Part shown: positions 1 through 7,020 of the stretch, one piece after another
How positions within the stretch are numbered: the first letter of the stretch is position 1
Layout: the number at the start of each line of letters is the position of its first letter
Assembly: GCA_964401855.1 (NCBI GenBank)
Contig: CAYOAF010000260.1
Coordinates: forward strand, 1 to 24,578
Reading direction: 5' to 3'
Source: CAJWBT01 sp964401855
Lineage (GTDB): Bacteria; Chloroflexota; Dehalococcoidia; Lucifugimonadales; UBA3495
Length of the DNA stretch: 24,578 nucleotides
Made by a program: the position numbers and the translations under genes
The notes under the pieces: generated by a model
What the model saw: the letters and a program-made list of their open reading frames with translations, nothing else
The model's database searches: none
Told to the model about the DNA's origin: nothing

Positions 1-362
1 AGGCGGTGCCCCTGGTCCGCGAGCTTCACCAGGCGGACTGCCGCCTCTACGCCACCGAGGGCACCGCCGCCATGATCGCCGCCATGGGAATGCCGGTTAC
101 CATGACCACCAAGAAGCTGCGCGAAGGGCACCCCAACGTGATGGATGTCATCGAAGATGGCAGCGTGGACGCCGTCATCAACACGGTCACCGGTGAGGGC
201 TCGGTGCTCCGTGACGGCTACTACATCCGGCGGGCGGCGGTGGAGCGCCGGATCCCCTGCTTTACGTCCCTGGACACGGCCCGGGCGGCGGTGGAAAGCC
301 TAGTGAGCGAGCGGACCAGCTACAACATTCAGTGTACCGAGGAGTACCTGAACGGGGTTTAG
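1..362 (+). CDS. carB: Carbamoyl-phosphate synthase large subunit, C-terminal part (cut by window edge)
   Basis: This is the 3' end of the large subunit of carbamoyl-phosphate synthase, which makes carbamoyl phosphate from bicarbonate, ammonia and ATP for pyrimidine and arginine synthesis in the cytosol. The frame is open from base 3 to a TAG at 360-362, about 119 residues, and its beginning lies outside the window. What remains is the MGS-like allosteric domain: the stretch LYATEGTAAMI, the EGHPNVMDVI segment, the INT segment, and IRRAAVERRIPCFTSLDTA near the end are typical of CarB. The stop lies only 8 bases from the stop of the opposing ornithine cyclodeaminase-like gene. pyrF, another pyrimidine gene, sits about 2.5 kb away on the other strand. 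The first in-frame GTG (base 6) is internal and not a real start. Confidence 0.95.
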   Translation, partial: AVPLVRELHQADCRLYATEGTAAMIAAMGMPVTMTTKKLREGHPNVMDVIEDGSVDAVINTVTGEGSVLRDGYYIRRAAVERRIPCFTSLDTARAAVESLVSERTSYNIQCTEEYLNGV

Positions 363-370
363 GCCCGCGC

Positions 371-1324
371 CTACCAGTCCATATCCAGGCCGATTCCGGC
401 GGCCCCTGCCCGGTCGTAGGCCAGCTTGGCGGAGGCCACATCGGCCACGCCGGTGCCCATCAGCTTGGCCAGGATGATCTGGTCCGCCGTATCGCGCCCC
501 CTTGTCGCACCGGCCACGACGTGGCGCAGTTCCTGGAGCCCGCTCCACTGCAGGACGCCCCTGTCCACCGCGCTGGCCATGTCGCCCACTTCGATGGTGG
601 CCTGCTCCGTCGAGTCGACGAATATCTTGGCGGCCCGGGTGAGGGTGGCATCGTCCACCTCCTTGGCCCTCCAGGAGGTGGGCCCAGCGGCAATCACCGT
701 CGACCCTGGCGACAGCCACTCGCCCTCCAGCACTGGCTCCATGGCGTTGGCGATGCAGATCACGATGTCACTTCCGCTCACCGCCTCCTGATTGGTGACC
801 GCCGAGACTACCTCGACGCCCAGGGCCTCGGTCATGGAACGGGCAAAGGCGTCGCGCCGTTCCTGGGTCCGGCTGTAGGCTTTGATCCGCTTGATGTTTC
901 GGACCTTGCACGCCGCCTCAAGCTGGGTGGCCGCCTGGTTCCCGGTGCCGATGATGCCCACGGTGGCCGCATCGGGGTTGGAAAGGTGCTTGATGGCGAT
1001 GCCAGTGGTGGCCCCCGTCCGTAGCTGGCCCAGCCGGTTGGCCTGGGTGTAGCACAGGAGCTTGCCGGTGTCCGCGTCGTACAGGCTGACCTGGAAAGAG
1101 TATTTCCCCTTGATTATCGTGTAGGTCTTGACGCCCATCACCCCATCGTAGAAGAGGCCCCCGCCCATAACCGACAGCGTTCCTCCGCCGGCGATGATCT
1201 TGCGCCGGGTCAGGTTGCAGGCTTCTCCGCGGCCGAAGTGGCCCTGCATCGACTCGATGGCCTCCAACATGTGGTCCATGGTGACGCACTGTTGGATGTC
1301 TTCATTCCGCAAAAAAAGCGCCAT
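371..1324 (-). CDS. Ornithine cyclodeaminase / mu-crystallin family protein
   Basis: This is a 317-residue NAD(P)-dependent protein of the ornithine cyclodeaminase/mu-crystallin family, whose members act on amino acids or imines (ornithine to proline, alanine dehydrogenase, ketimine reductase). The N-terminal half carries the family's substrate-binding positions: R40/R41, K66 in GVKTY and R102 in QLRTGATTGIA. A Rossmann fold follows with GTGNQA at 126-131, and the conserved Asp of FVDS is at 237. Length is normal for the family (310-350). The ATG at 1322-1324 is preceded 11 bases upstream by GAGGAGG (1336-1342). It is divergent from a LysR-type regulator, a common arrangement in which the regulator controls the catabolic gene. 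The exact substrate cannot be read from sequence; ornithine, alanine and imine reductase activities are all possible. Confidence 0.93.
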   Translation of the reverse strand: MALFLRNEDIQQCVTMDHMLEAIESMQGHFGRGEACNLTRRKIIAGGGTLSVMGGGLFYDGVMGVKTYTIIKGKYSFQVSLYDADTGKLLCYTQANRLGQLRTGATTGIAIKHLSNPDAATVGIIGTGNQAATQLEAACKVRNIKRIKAYSRTQERRDAFARSMTEALGVEVVSAVTNQEAVSGSDIVICIANAMEPVLEGEWLSPGSTVIAAGPTSWRAKEVDDATLTRAAKIFVDSTEQATIEVGDMASAVDRGVLQWSGLQELRHVVAGATRGRDTADQIILAKLMGTGVADVASAKLAYDRAGAAGIGLDMDW

Positions 1325-1708
1325 GGTTCTTCGAACCTCCTCTTAACGTCTGGGGACCTGCGGAGCACCAGAAGCAGACCGGGCCCGCCGGCTCGCAATA
1401 GGAGCAATTGATGCAAGAATTGGGGTTGCTGAAACTATCTCAACTTCGGCGGAGAGCGCTAAGCAATCGACCGGACACCCATCCACACCCGCGCCATCCT
1501 TGACCCCCGATACAGGGCTCGGTAATCACCAGCGGCATGTGGCCGTGCTGGCTGTCGAGATGTGTTGCCGGGTCACTTCGACGTTCGTCTCGTTGGAATA
1601 CCCAGGCATCGAAATCTGTCCCTCATTCTCGAAGTGGCTCAGAATTTTGTCAAGCTCCGGCATGTAATATATAATATCAATACTTCTGATCTCGTTGGTG
1701 GGGGCTAC
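1325..1708. other. Divergent intergenic region between the cyclodeaminase-like gene and the LysR gene
   Basis: This 384-base region separates two divergent genes. The only well-supported elements are the LysR promoter at 1647-1675 and the Shine-Dalgarno sequence of the minus-strand gene at 1336-1342. An AT-rich patch at 1661-1680 (TAATATATAATATC) is out of character with the GC-rich surroundings and covers the -10 region, so it may also hold the regulator's binding site. I see no RNA gene or convincing small ORF. The open frame that enters this region from the LysR gene runs through the promoter and is not used. Confidence 0.6.
1647..1675 (+). promoter_or_regulatory. Sigma-70-type promoter of the LysR gene
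   Basis: TTGTCA (1647-1652), a 17-base spacer and a perfect TATAAT (1670-1675) form an almost consensus housekeeping promoter. Transcription should start near 1682, giving a leader of about 27 bases before the ATG at 1709. This excludes the longer open reading frame that begins at 1562. Confidence 0.7.
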
Positions 1709-2668
1709 ATGGAGCTTCGCGAACTGGTTAGTTTTTACCACGTGGCCCGGTTTCGTAGCGTTTCCAAGGCAGCGCGGGCGCTGGGGCTAGGTCAACCCAC
1801 CGTGACCACTCACCTCAAGAAGTTGGAAGACGAGTTCAGTATCACCCTCTTCGACCGGATAAGACGCCCAATCCTGTTGACATCGGAGGGATCCACCTTC
1901 CTAGAGCTGGTAACTCCGGTGATCGAATCGGTGGACACCCTCAAGATTCGGATGGACTCTTCGGAGCGCCGGGGCTCTTTCGTAGTGGGCGCTTACTCTG
2001 ACCTGGTGATGCATCATCTTCCGAGGAGCATCCACGCTTTTCGCAGCCAGTTCCCCGACGTGCGGATCAGGCTCGTGGCCCGTCCATACGACTCGCTAAT
2101 ACGGCTGGTGAAATCGGGGGAGGTTGATGTGGCCCTCTGCGCGCCACCTCTCCCCAATGTGTCTTTCCTGCAGTTTAAGGGTCTGTTTCGCTATAAGGTG
2201 GTGCTCCTAACTCCGCCCGGCCACCCGCTCTTGGAAAAGTCCAACGTCGATCTACGGGACATCGCGGCCTATCCGCTGATCCTGGGAGCTCCGGGAAGCT
2301 TGACCAGGCAGCATGTGGAGCAAGCGATGAGGGGCCAGGGGCTTAGTTATAACCTGCACCTGTCCATGGACACGTCCGAGTTGATCAAGCGCTACGTGGA
2401 GATAGGCGAGGGCGTGGCCGTCTTCAATGACTTCGCCCTTCATCCGGAGGACCGCGATCTGTTGGGGGTGGTCCCGCTGGACCACCTGTTCTCCGGCATG
2501 GATATCGGTGTTTGCACGTTGAAAGGGAAATTCCTGGGCCGGGCCGTGCGGAACTTCCTCGATATTATGGAGGGCCACCTGCACGACATACGTCCCGAGT
2601 CGTGGAATCAGCAGCTGAAAAAATATGCCTCGATAGGTGTTGCATCCATGAAATCTGCCGACACCTAG
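1709..2668 (+). CDS. LysR-type transcriptional regulator (CysB-like)
   Basis: This is a 319-residue LysR-type regulator. A winged helix-turn-helix occupies residues 1-60 (HTH about 16-37, with SVSKAARALGLGQPTVTTHL, then KLEDE and LFDR). An effector-binding periplasmic-protein-like domain runs from about 90 to 290, beginning FVVGAYSDLVMHHLP. The start is ATG 1709: it gives the usual MELREL N-terminus, follows a GGTGGGGG stretch, and lies just downstream of a strong promoter. The frame is open back to 1562, but that extension would include the promoter. It is divergent from the ornithine cyclodeaminase-like gene and probably regulates it in response to the enzyme's substrate; that target is inferred from gene arrangement. 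The gene ends 32 bases from the end of the opposing DUF951 gene. Confidence 0.93.
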   Translation: MELRELVSFYHVARFRSVSKAARALGLGQPTVTTHLKKLEDEFSITLFDRIRRPILLTSEGSTFLELVTPVIESVDTLKIRMDSSERRGSFVVGAYSDLVMHHLPRSIHAFRSQFPDVRIRLVARPYDSLIRLVKSGEVDVALCAPPLPNVSFLQFKGLFRYKVVLLTPPGHPLLEKSNVDLRDIAAYPLILGAPGSLTRQHVEQAMRGQGLSYNLHLSMDTSELIKRYVEIGEGVAVFNDFALHPEDRDLLGVVPLDHLFSGMDIGVCTLKGKFLGRAVRNFLDIMEGHLHDIRPESWNQQLKKYASIGVASMKSADT

Positions 2669-2700
2669 CGGTCCTGGGCCACTCCAAGGCCGGCTGGGCG

Positions 2701-2919
2701 TCATGCGTCTTCTTCGGTAGCCTTGCTTGCCGGGTTCCCGGAGACAACCTCCTTGACCCGGCGCTCCAGATAAGACCGGGGCAACATAACGTAACGCCCG
2801 CATTTCTGGCAAGTGATACCGATATCCGCTCCCAGACGCCGGACCTCCCACAGGTGGCTGCCGCAGGGGTGGGCCTTCTTCATCCGCAGCACGTCGCCGA
2901 TTTTCAGCTTGAGGGCCAT
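2701..2919 (-). CDS. DUF951 family small zinc-ribbon-like protein
   Basis: This 72-residue protein matches the DUF951 family: the segments LKIGDVLRMKKAHPCG and WEVRRLGADIGITCQKCG are followed by VMLPRSYLERR. Cys19, Cys37 and Cys40 are the conserved cysteines and may bind metal. The function is not established; the family is widespread in Firmicutes and Chloroflexota. The start ATG (2917-2919) lies inside the 3' end of pyrF, a 16-base overlap in another frame, so the two genes are probably translationally coupled. The charged tail after residue 60 (GNPASKATEEDA) extends beyond the conserved core. It converges on the LysR gene. Confidence 0.88.
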   Translation of the reverse strand: MALKLKIGDVLRMKKAHPCGSHLWEVRRLGADIGITCQKCGRYVMLPRSYLERRVKEVVSGNPASKATEEDA

Positions 2920-3746
2920 CCCTTGCCCTCTGAGTCCAGTATCCGGTTGATCGCGTCCCGAAGGCGGGATGTCTCCTGCCGCGCCGCCTTGGCGTAGTCC
3001 GAGCCGCCCGAGGCATAGATGATGCTTCGCGACGAATTGACGATGGCCGACCGTCCTTGGTGGTCGGTTCCCAGACGGACCGCGGCTTCCAGGTCCCCGC
3101 CTTGGGCGCCGATGCCGGGTATCAGCAGGGGCATGCCGGGACAGATGCCACGGACGCTTCCCAGCTGGTCTGGGTTCGTCGCCCCCACCACCAGGCCGAT
3201 GTTGCCCGCGCCGTTCCATTGCCGGGAGGCCTGGGCCAGATGCCAGTACAGCTGGACCCGGCCCTGGGGAGTGTCAACGGTCAAATCCTGCAGGTCCGCT
3301 GAGCCGGGGTTCGAGCCCCGGCACCAGATGAACACCCCTCGGTCCTCCTCTTCAAGGAAAGGGGCGATGGTGTCTTGACCACCCCACGCATTCACCGTCA
3401 CGGCGTCGAAGCCCCACACCTGAAACATGGCCCTCGCGTAGGCCCGGCCTGACGGCCCGATGTCGCCCCGTTTGGCGTCGCCGATGACTATCACCCCCGG
3501 CGCAGCCGCATGAATGTGTTCCACGGTGCGCTGCAGGGCTTCCAGCCCAGGTATCCCCAACGCCTCATAAAATGCCATGTTGGGCTTGTAGGCGCAGACC
3601 AGGTCCGCCGTAGCGTCAACGATGGCCCGGTTGAACTCAAAGGTATCAGCCACCGGCATTTTGCCCGGTTCCACGTCCAGGCCCACGCAAACCAGGCTCC
3701 GGTTGGACTCGCAGGCCCGCTGCAAGCGGGTCAAGAATATTGACAT
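2904..3746 (-). CDS. pyrF: Orotidine 5'-phosphate decarboxylase
   Basis: This enzyme decarboxylates orotidine 5'-monophosphate to UMP, the last step of de novo pyrimidine nucleotide synthesis, in the cytosol. The 280-residue length fits the longer pyrF subfamily (about 270-280). The N-terminal VCVGLDVE is the first beta strand; K54 of YKPNMAFYE and the catalytic motif DAKRGDIG at 90-97 (D90, K92, D95) are present. The C-terminal phosphate-binding segment PGIGAQGGD and the NSSRSIIYA strand are intact. The ATG at 3744-3746 follows a GGGAGAGG stretch. A perfect TATAAT on this strand (bases 3783-3788) lies upstream with no clear -35. It is the first gene of a pyrF-DUF951 pair, with carB nearby. 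Confidence 0.96.
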   Translation of the reverse strand: MSIFLTRLQRACESNRSLVCVGLDVEPGKMPVADTFEFNRAIVDATADLVCAYKPNMAFYEALGIPGLEALQRTVEHIHAAAPGVIVIGDAKRGDIGPSGRAYARAMFQVWGFDAVTVNAWGGQDTIAPFLEEEDRGVFIWCRGSNPGSADLQDLTVDTPQGRVQLYWHLAQASRQWNGAGNIGLVVGATNPDQLGSVRGICPGMPLLIPGIGAQGGDLEAAVRLGTDHQGRSAIVNSSRSIIYASGGSDYAKAARQETSRLRDAINRILDSEGKGWPSS

Positions 3747-3828
3747 AACCTCTCCCGGCTGACCCCAGCAATCGCTGCCGCCATTATATCGCCAAGTTCT
3801 CAGTCAAGGCTATCTGCGGCGGCCCCGG

Positions 3829-3857
3829 TTGCTGTTGCCGCCGAGGGTTGATACCAT
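3829..3857 (+). promoter_or_regulatory. Possible promoter of sfsA
   Basis: TTGCTG (3829-3834), a 17-base spacer and TACCAT (3852-3857) make a weak promoter match, with three and four of six consensus bases. Its position fits a GTG start at 3887 but not a TTG start at 3848. Evidence is limited to spacing and partial consensus. Confidence 0.3.
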
Positions 3858-3886
3858 TAGCCGAATCTGACTCCGCGGAGACAAGT

Positions 3887-4606
3887 GTGGACTTTGCTTC
3901 AGACCTGGTCGAGGGCCGGTTCAAGGTGCGGCTCAACCGGTTTCTCGCCTTGGTCGACGTGGAGGGCCGGGACGTCGCGGTGCACGTGCCCAACACGGGC
4001 CGAATGCGGGAACTGTTGGTACCGGGATCCCAGGTGTTGATCGTGCCCCGTCCGGAGGAGCACCGCAGGACCGGGTTCGACCTGGCTCTGGTGGATTTGG
4101 AGTCTACCCTCGCCTCGATCGACGCGCGGCTGCCCAACGGCCTGGTTGAGGAGGCGCTGGTCCAGGGATGCCTGGTCCAGTTTCAGGAATATCCCACGAT
4201 TCGACGAGAAGTCACTTTCGGCGAGAGCCGCCTGGACCTGCTGCTGAAAGGCTCCGGTGGGCGCTGCTACCTGGAGGCCAAGTCGGTCACCCTGGTGGCC
4301 GACGGGGCTGCCCTGTTTCCTGACGCTCCCACGGCGCGGGAGGCCAAGCATGTCAGGAGCCTGGCTCAGGCGGTGGCGGCAGGATATCGGGCGGCGGTGA
4401 TGTTTGTGGTACAACGGGACGATGCCCAGGCGTTCGCTCCCCACGATATGGCGGACCCGGAGTTTGGGATGGCCCTGCGCGAAGGAATGGCCTCAGGCGT
4501 CGAGGTGTTCGCCTACGGCTGCCGGGTTACCGAAAAATCGATAACGCTGGGCCCCGAGTTACCCATCCGGCTGGGGCCGCTTGACCCACGAGATGCCGGA
4601 CGATAG
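3887..4606 (+). CDS. sfsA: SfsA family DNA-binding protein / nuclease
   Basis: This is a 239-residue SfsA protein, named from sugar fermentation stimulation in E. coli and now viewed as a nucleic-acid-binding protein with a PD-(D/E)xK nuclease-like core. HVPNTGRM (33-40), the E108...D117 segment (EVTFGESRLD), LEAKSVTL (129-136, E130 and K132) and FPDAPTAREAKH (144-155) are the family signatures, so the putative catalytic E/D/ExK residues are all present. I chose the GTG at 3887: it has GGAG six bases upstream and puts the N-terminus in line with E. coli SfsA (MEF...). The frame is open back to a TTG at 3848, which has no properly spaced ribosome binding site. It overlaps the next gene by 14 bases. 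Confidence 0.93.
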   Translation: MDFASDLVEGRFKVRLNRFLALVDVEGRDVAVHVPNTGRMRELLVPGSQVLIVPRPEEHRRTGFDLALVDLESTLASIDARLPNGLVEEALVQGCLVQFQEYPTIRREVTFGESRLDLLLKGSGGRCYLEAKSVTLVADGAALFPDAPTAREAKHVRSLAQAVAAGYRAAVMFVVQRDDAQAFAPHDMADPEFGMALREGMASGVEVFAYGCRVTEKSITLGPELPIRLGPLDPRDAGR

Positions 4607-5288
4607 CCGGGGCCCCTTGCTGCGGGAGGTATACCAGAGGCTCTACGAGCGGTACGGGCCTCAAGGCTGGTGGCCCGGCGGCGGGGAGCAGCTGGACGTG
4701 GTGATGGGGGCGATTTTGACCCAGGCGGCAGCCTGGATCAACGTGGAGAAGGCGATACACGCCTTGAAAGAGTCCGGATGCTGGTCCCTGGAAGCGGTCC
4801 ACCGGCGGCCCCAGGACGAGCTGGCCCGCATCATCCGCTCTTGCGGGTATTTCAACGCCAAAGCCAGGAAGCTGAAGGCTTTCGCCGGACACGTCGCCTG
4901 CCACTACGGGGGCGACCTGGCCGCCTTGCTCGGCAAGCCCCTGGGGCCGCTGCGCGTGGAGTTGCTCTCCATTCACGGCATCGGCCATGAGACCGCCGAT
5001 GACATTCTGGTTTACGCCGCCGGGAAACCCTCTTTTGTCATCGACTCCTACACCCGAAGGATCGTGAACCGGTTGGGACTGGCCCCCGAGGCCCGGAAGG
5101 CCGATTACCAAACCTACCAGGCGATGTTCCAGGACAGTTTGCCCCGGGATGTCTCCCTCTTCAACGAGTACCACGCCTTGCTGGACGAGCACGCCAAGGT
5201 GGCCTGCACCAAGGTGCCCAACTGCTCCGGATGCTGTCTTCGGGACATATGCTCGACCGGGCAGAGCGGCGAGCCCAGGGTCTCGTAA
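4593..5288 (+). CDS. Endonuclease III-related DNA glycosylase (HhH-GPD, MagIII/COG2231 type)
   Basis: This 231-residue HhH-GPD superfamily protein probably excises damaged bases from DNA. WWPGGGEQ and GAILTQAAAWINVEKA near the N-terminus are typical of the endonuclease III-related group that includes Helicobacter MagIII. The helix-hairpin-helix is HGIGHETAD (128-136) and the catalytic Asp is D151 in VIDSYTRR. The position of the lyase lysine of classical endonuclease III is H132, so a monofunctional glycosylase is more likely than a glycosylase/lyase. Four cysteines at 205, 211, 214 and 220 form a C-x5-C-x2-C-x5-C iron-sulfur cluster ligand set. The ATG at 4593 overlaps the end of sfsA by 14 bases; a TTG at 4581 is an alternative. 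The two form a nucleic-acid-acting pair that converges on the selenoprotein gene. Confidence 0.9.
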   Translation: MPDDSRGPLLREVYQRLYERYGPQGWWPGGGEQLDVVMGAILTQAAAWINVEKAIHALKESGCWSLEAVHRRPQDELARIIRSCGYFNAKARKLKAFAGHVACHYGGDLAALLGKPLGPLRVELLSIHGIGHETADDILVYAAGKPSFVIDSYTRRIVNRLGLAPEARKADYQTYQAMFQDSLPRDVSLFNEYHALLDEHAKVACTKVPNCSGCCLRDICSTGQSGEPRVS

Positions 5289-5370
5289 AACGCTCGACAC
5301 CCGGTCCATCATCCCGGCCCTTCCATGGAAATGAGATCCAGCCAACCCTTCTCTGGATTCCGGCCGGCCC

Positions 5371-7020
5371 CTACTCCACGCTGACGGTGACCGGGTAGCC
5401 GTAGCATTTCAGCGACAGGCTTCGCCCCGCCGTGCCCCCGACCACGGCGATGTGGAACATCTCCGGGGACTCGGTCGACAGTATGGGCAGGTCGTCGGGC
5501 GCGTCCATGACCCACCGGTATTCCGGCGCGTTGCGCTCGGGGTGGTTGCGGTGGATGTTCTTGAACCAGGCGGCGGGGATGCGCGCATTCTCGTGCAGGT
5601 ATCGCTTCAAGCCGTCCCGGGTCCACCCCGCTCCTGCCAGCATCTGGGCGTGTTCTGGACCAACCAGCAACAGCACCCGGGCGGAGTGGTTGGTGTCCTT
5701 GCCCCACCTCTCTTCCCACCCCAGGAACTCGCCGCTGGGGTAGGTCGAGTAGGCGGCCAAGGTCCTGGCGATGCCGTCCGCCGCCGAGTTGAAGACATCC
5801 AGCACGTCAACGTCGCTCAGGGTATTGAAGGCAGTGACGGTATTGGCCTCAGGGGCGTAGCCGCGGTCAGCGTGGAAGGGTACCCAGGGGCTTGCCTCGA
5901 CGTTCTCCGCTACGAACATGTTGAATTTCCTAGGGGAGCCGACGGTCGATGCGTCCAGCAGGGTGGGGTACGCGCGCCCCACGTTCATTACGATCAGCCG
6001 CATTGCCCTAGCCAGGCGCATGTTCACCCTGGATGGCGATCCCGGAACCAGGGCCGCGGTCCCGGAGTTCATCCCGATGGCCTTCCCGATGGGGCCGTTT
6101 ACCAGATAGAGCTGGCCATACCCTCCGGTTGACACGAGGGCCGTCCGGCAGGGAAACGGGTAGGTCGTCAGCGCCCTGACGGCCGCCAGGATCACCGGCA
6201 TCTCTTCCGCGACGCAGCCCGCCATGGCCGCGTTGGCGGCGATGTGCAGGACCGTGGCCATGCCGCTGGCGGGCGGCATGGTTGTGACGACGTCGGAAGG
6301 GTCGCGCCCGGTGCCCCGGACCAGGTCCTCCACCACTTCCCGGGTGGGCGGGAGCAGGGGGAAACCGTCGCTCCAACCCCGGCTAGTGAACGCCCGGTTC
6401 ATCTTGTGGAAGCAGGCCAGAAGGTCCTCGGCGTCAAAAGTCTCTGTTTCCGGCTCCGGGGCCTGGGCCATGGGCAGAGAGGAAGGGGCGCTCCTGGGGC
6501 TGGTGAGGCCTTCGACTATGGCATCGACCCCATCCAGGGCCTGGACCCTCACCTGGTCATCAGGAATGCTGGTGAAGCAGTCGGGAACGAAGGCGAAGGC
6601 CAAGGTGCCGGCGCCGAAGGCCCGGGCGTGGGTCTCGGCGCTGGCCCGGAACTTCTCGGCCACGATGATAACGCAGGGAAGGCCCATTCTCTCCAGCTTG
6701 TGCTGGTCGAGCACCAGGCTCGACGTTCCGCCCCCTCAATCGGCGGTGGTCCCGACTACGGCGTCGCACTCCTCCGCGGCCTGCACCAATACGTGGTCGT
6801 TGGTCGGGTTGGTGCCCCGGATGTGCACCAGCTTGACGCCCTGGAACCGGCGCTGGAGTTCCTCTCCCACCGCGGCCAGGCCGACGTCGCCGCGGGCCTT
6901 GTGGTTCCAAAGGAGCCCCACCCGCTTGCCGGCCAGGCTGTCAATGCGCGGGGCTGCCGGTGTCTGGTGGTCCGTTCCCACGGTGGGCGCCTGGGGCACG
7001 TAAACTTCCAGCTTCGCCAT
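5371..7020 (-). CDS. UGSC family selenoprotein candidate, in-frame TGA at codon 95, fused to a large C-terminal domain
   Basis: One 549-codon frame is interrupted only by TGA at 6736-6738, which I read as selenocysteine 95. Residues about 26-175 form a UGSC-type domain: a Rossmann-like strand KRVGLLWNHKARGD, then AVVGTTAD-U-GGGTSS, then ERMGLPCVIIVAEKF. A Pro-rich linker (about 175-193) leads to a domain of about 350 residues with GWSDGFPLLPPT, an AAMAGC motif and conserved Gly/Pro segments; its function is unknown to me. Homology runs across the TGA: the domain needs sequence from both sides, and the frame does not shift. A SECIS-like hairpin follows the TGA. Five other genes here end in TGA, so the codon is not generally reassigned. 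The ATG at 7018-7020 has AGGAGGAG just upstream. The usual motif is Sec-Gly-Ser-Cys; here it is Sec-Gly-Gly-Gly, with no second Cys. A redox role is inferred. Nonsense mutation or sequencing error remains possible; a separate 447-residue protein from GTG 6714 is less likely. Confidence 0.8.
6706..6738 (-). promoter_or_regulatory. Bacterial SECIS-like element with its UGA codon
   Basis: On the minus-strand mRNA the UGA (6738-6736) is followed by 11 bases, then a perfect 7-bp stem GUCGAGC/GCUCGAC (6724-6718 with 6712-6706) closed by a five-base loop CUGGU. The 11-base distance matches the upper stem of the E. coli fdhF SECIS element as I recall it, and the GGU in the apical loop is the feature SelB recognises. 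The stem is all within codons of the gene, as expected for a bacterial SECIS. Confidence 0.75.

Noticed and set aside
1562..1708. N-terminal extension of the LysR protein
   Set aside because: The extension would contain a near-consensus promoter and has no LysR-family sequence; the standard N-terminus begins at 1709.
3848..3886. TTG start of sfsA
   Set aside because: The possible ribosome binding site abuts the codon, the extension has no family similarity, and GTG 3887 has a well-spaced GGAG and matches the length of known SfsA proteins.
5371..6714. A separate 447-residue protein starting at GTG 6714
   Set aside because: It would begin in the middle of the UGSC domain, the start codon lies inside the loop of the SECIS-like hairpin, and it has no ribosome binding site.
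6736..6738. TGA as a reassigned Trp or Gly codon
   Set aside because: DUF951, pyrF, the cupin, the MMPL transporter and the Trm112-like gene all end at TGA in sensible places, so a general reassignment is unlikely.
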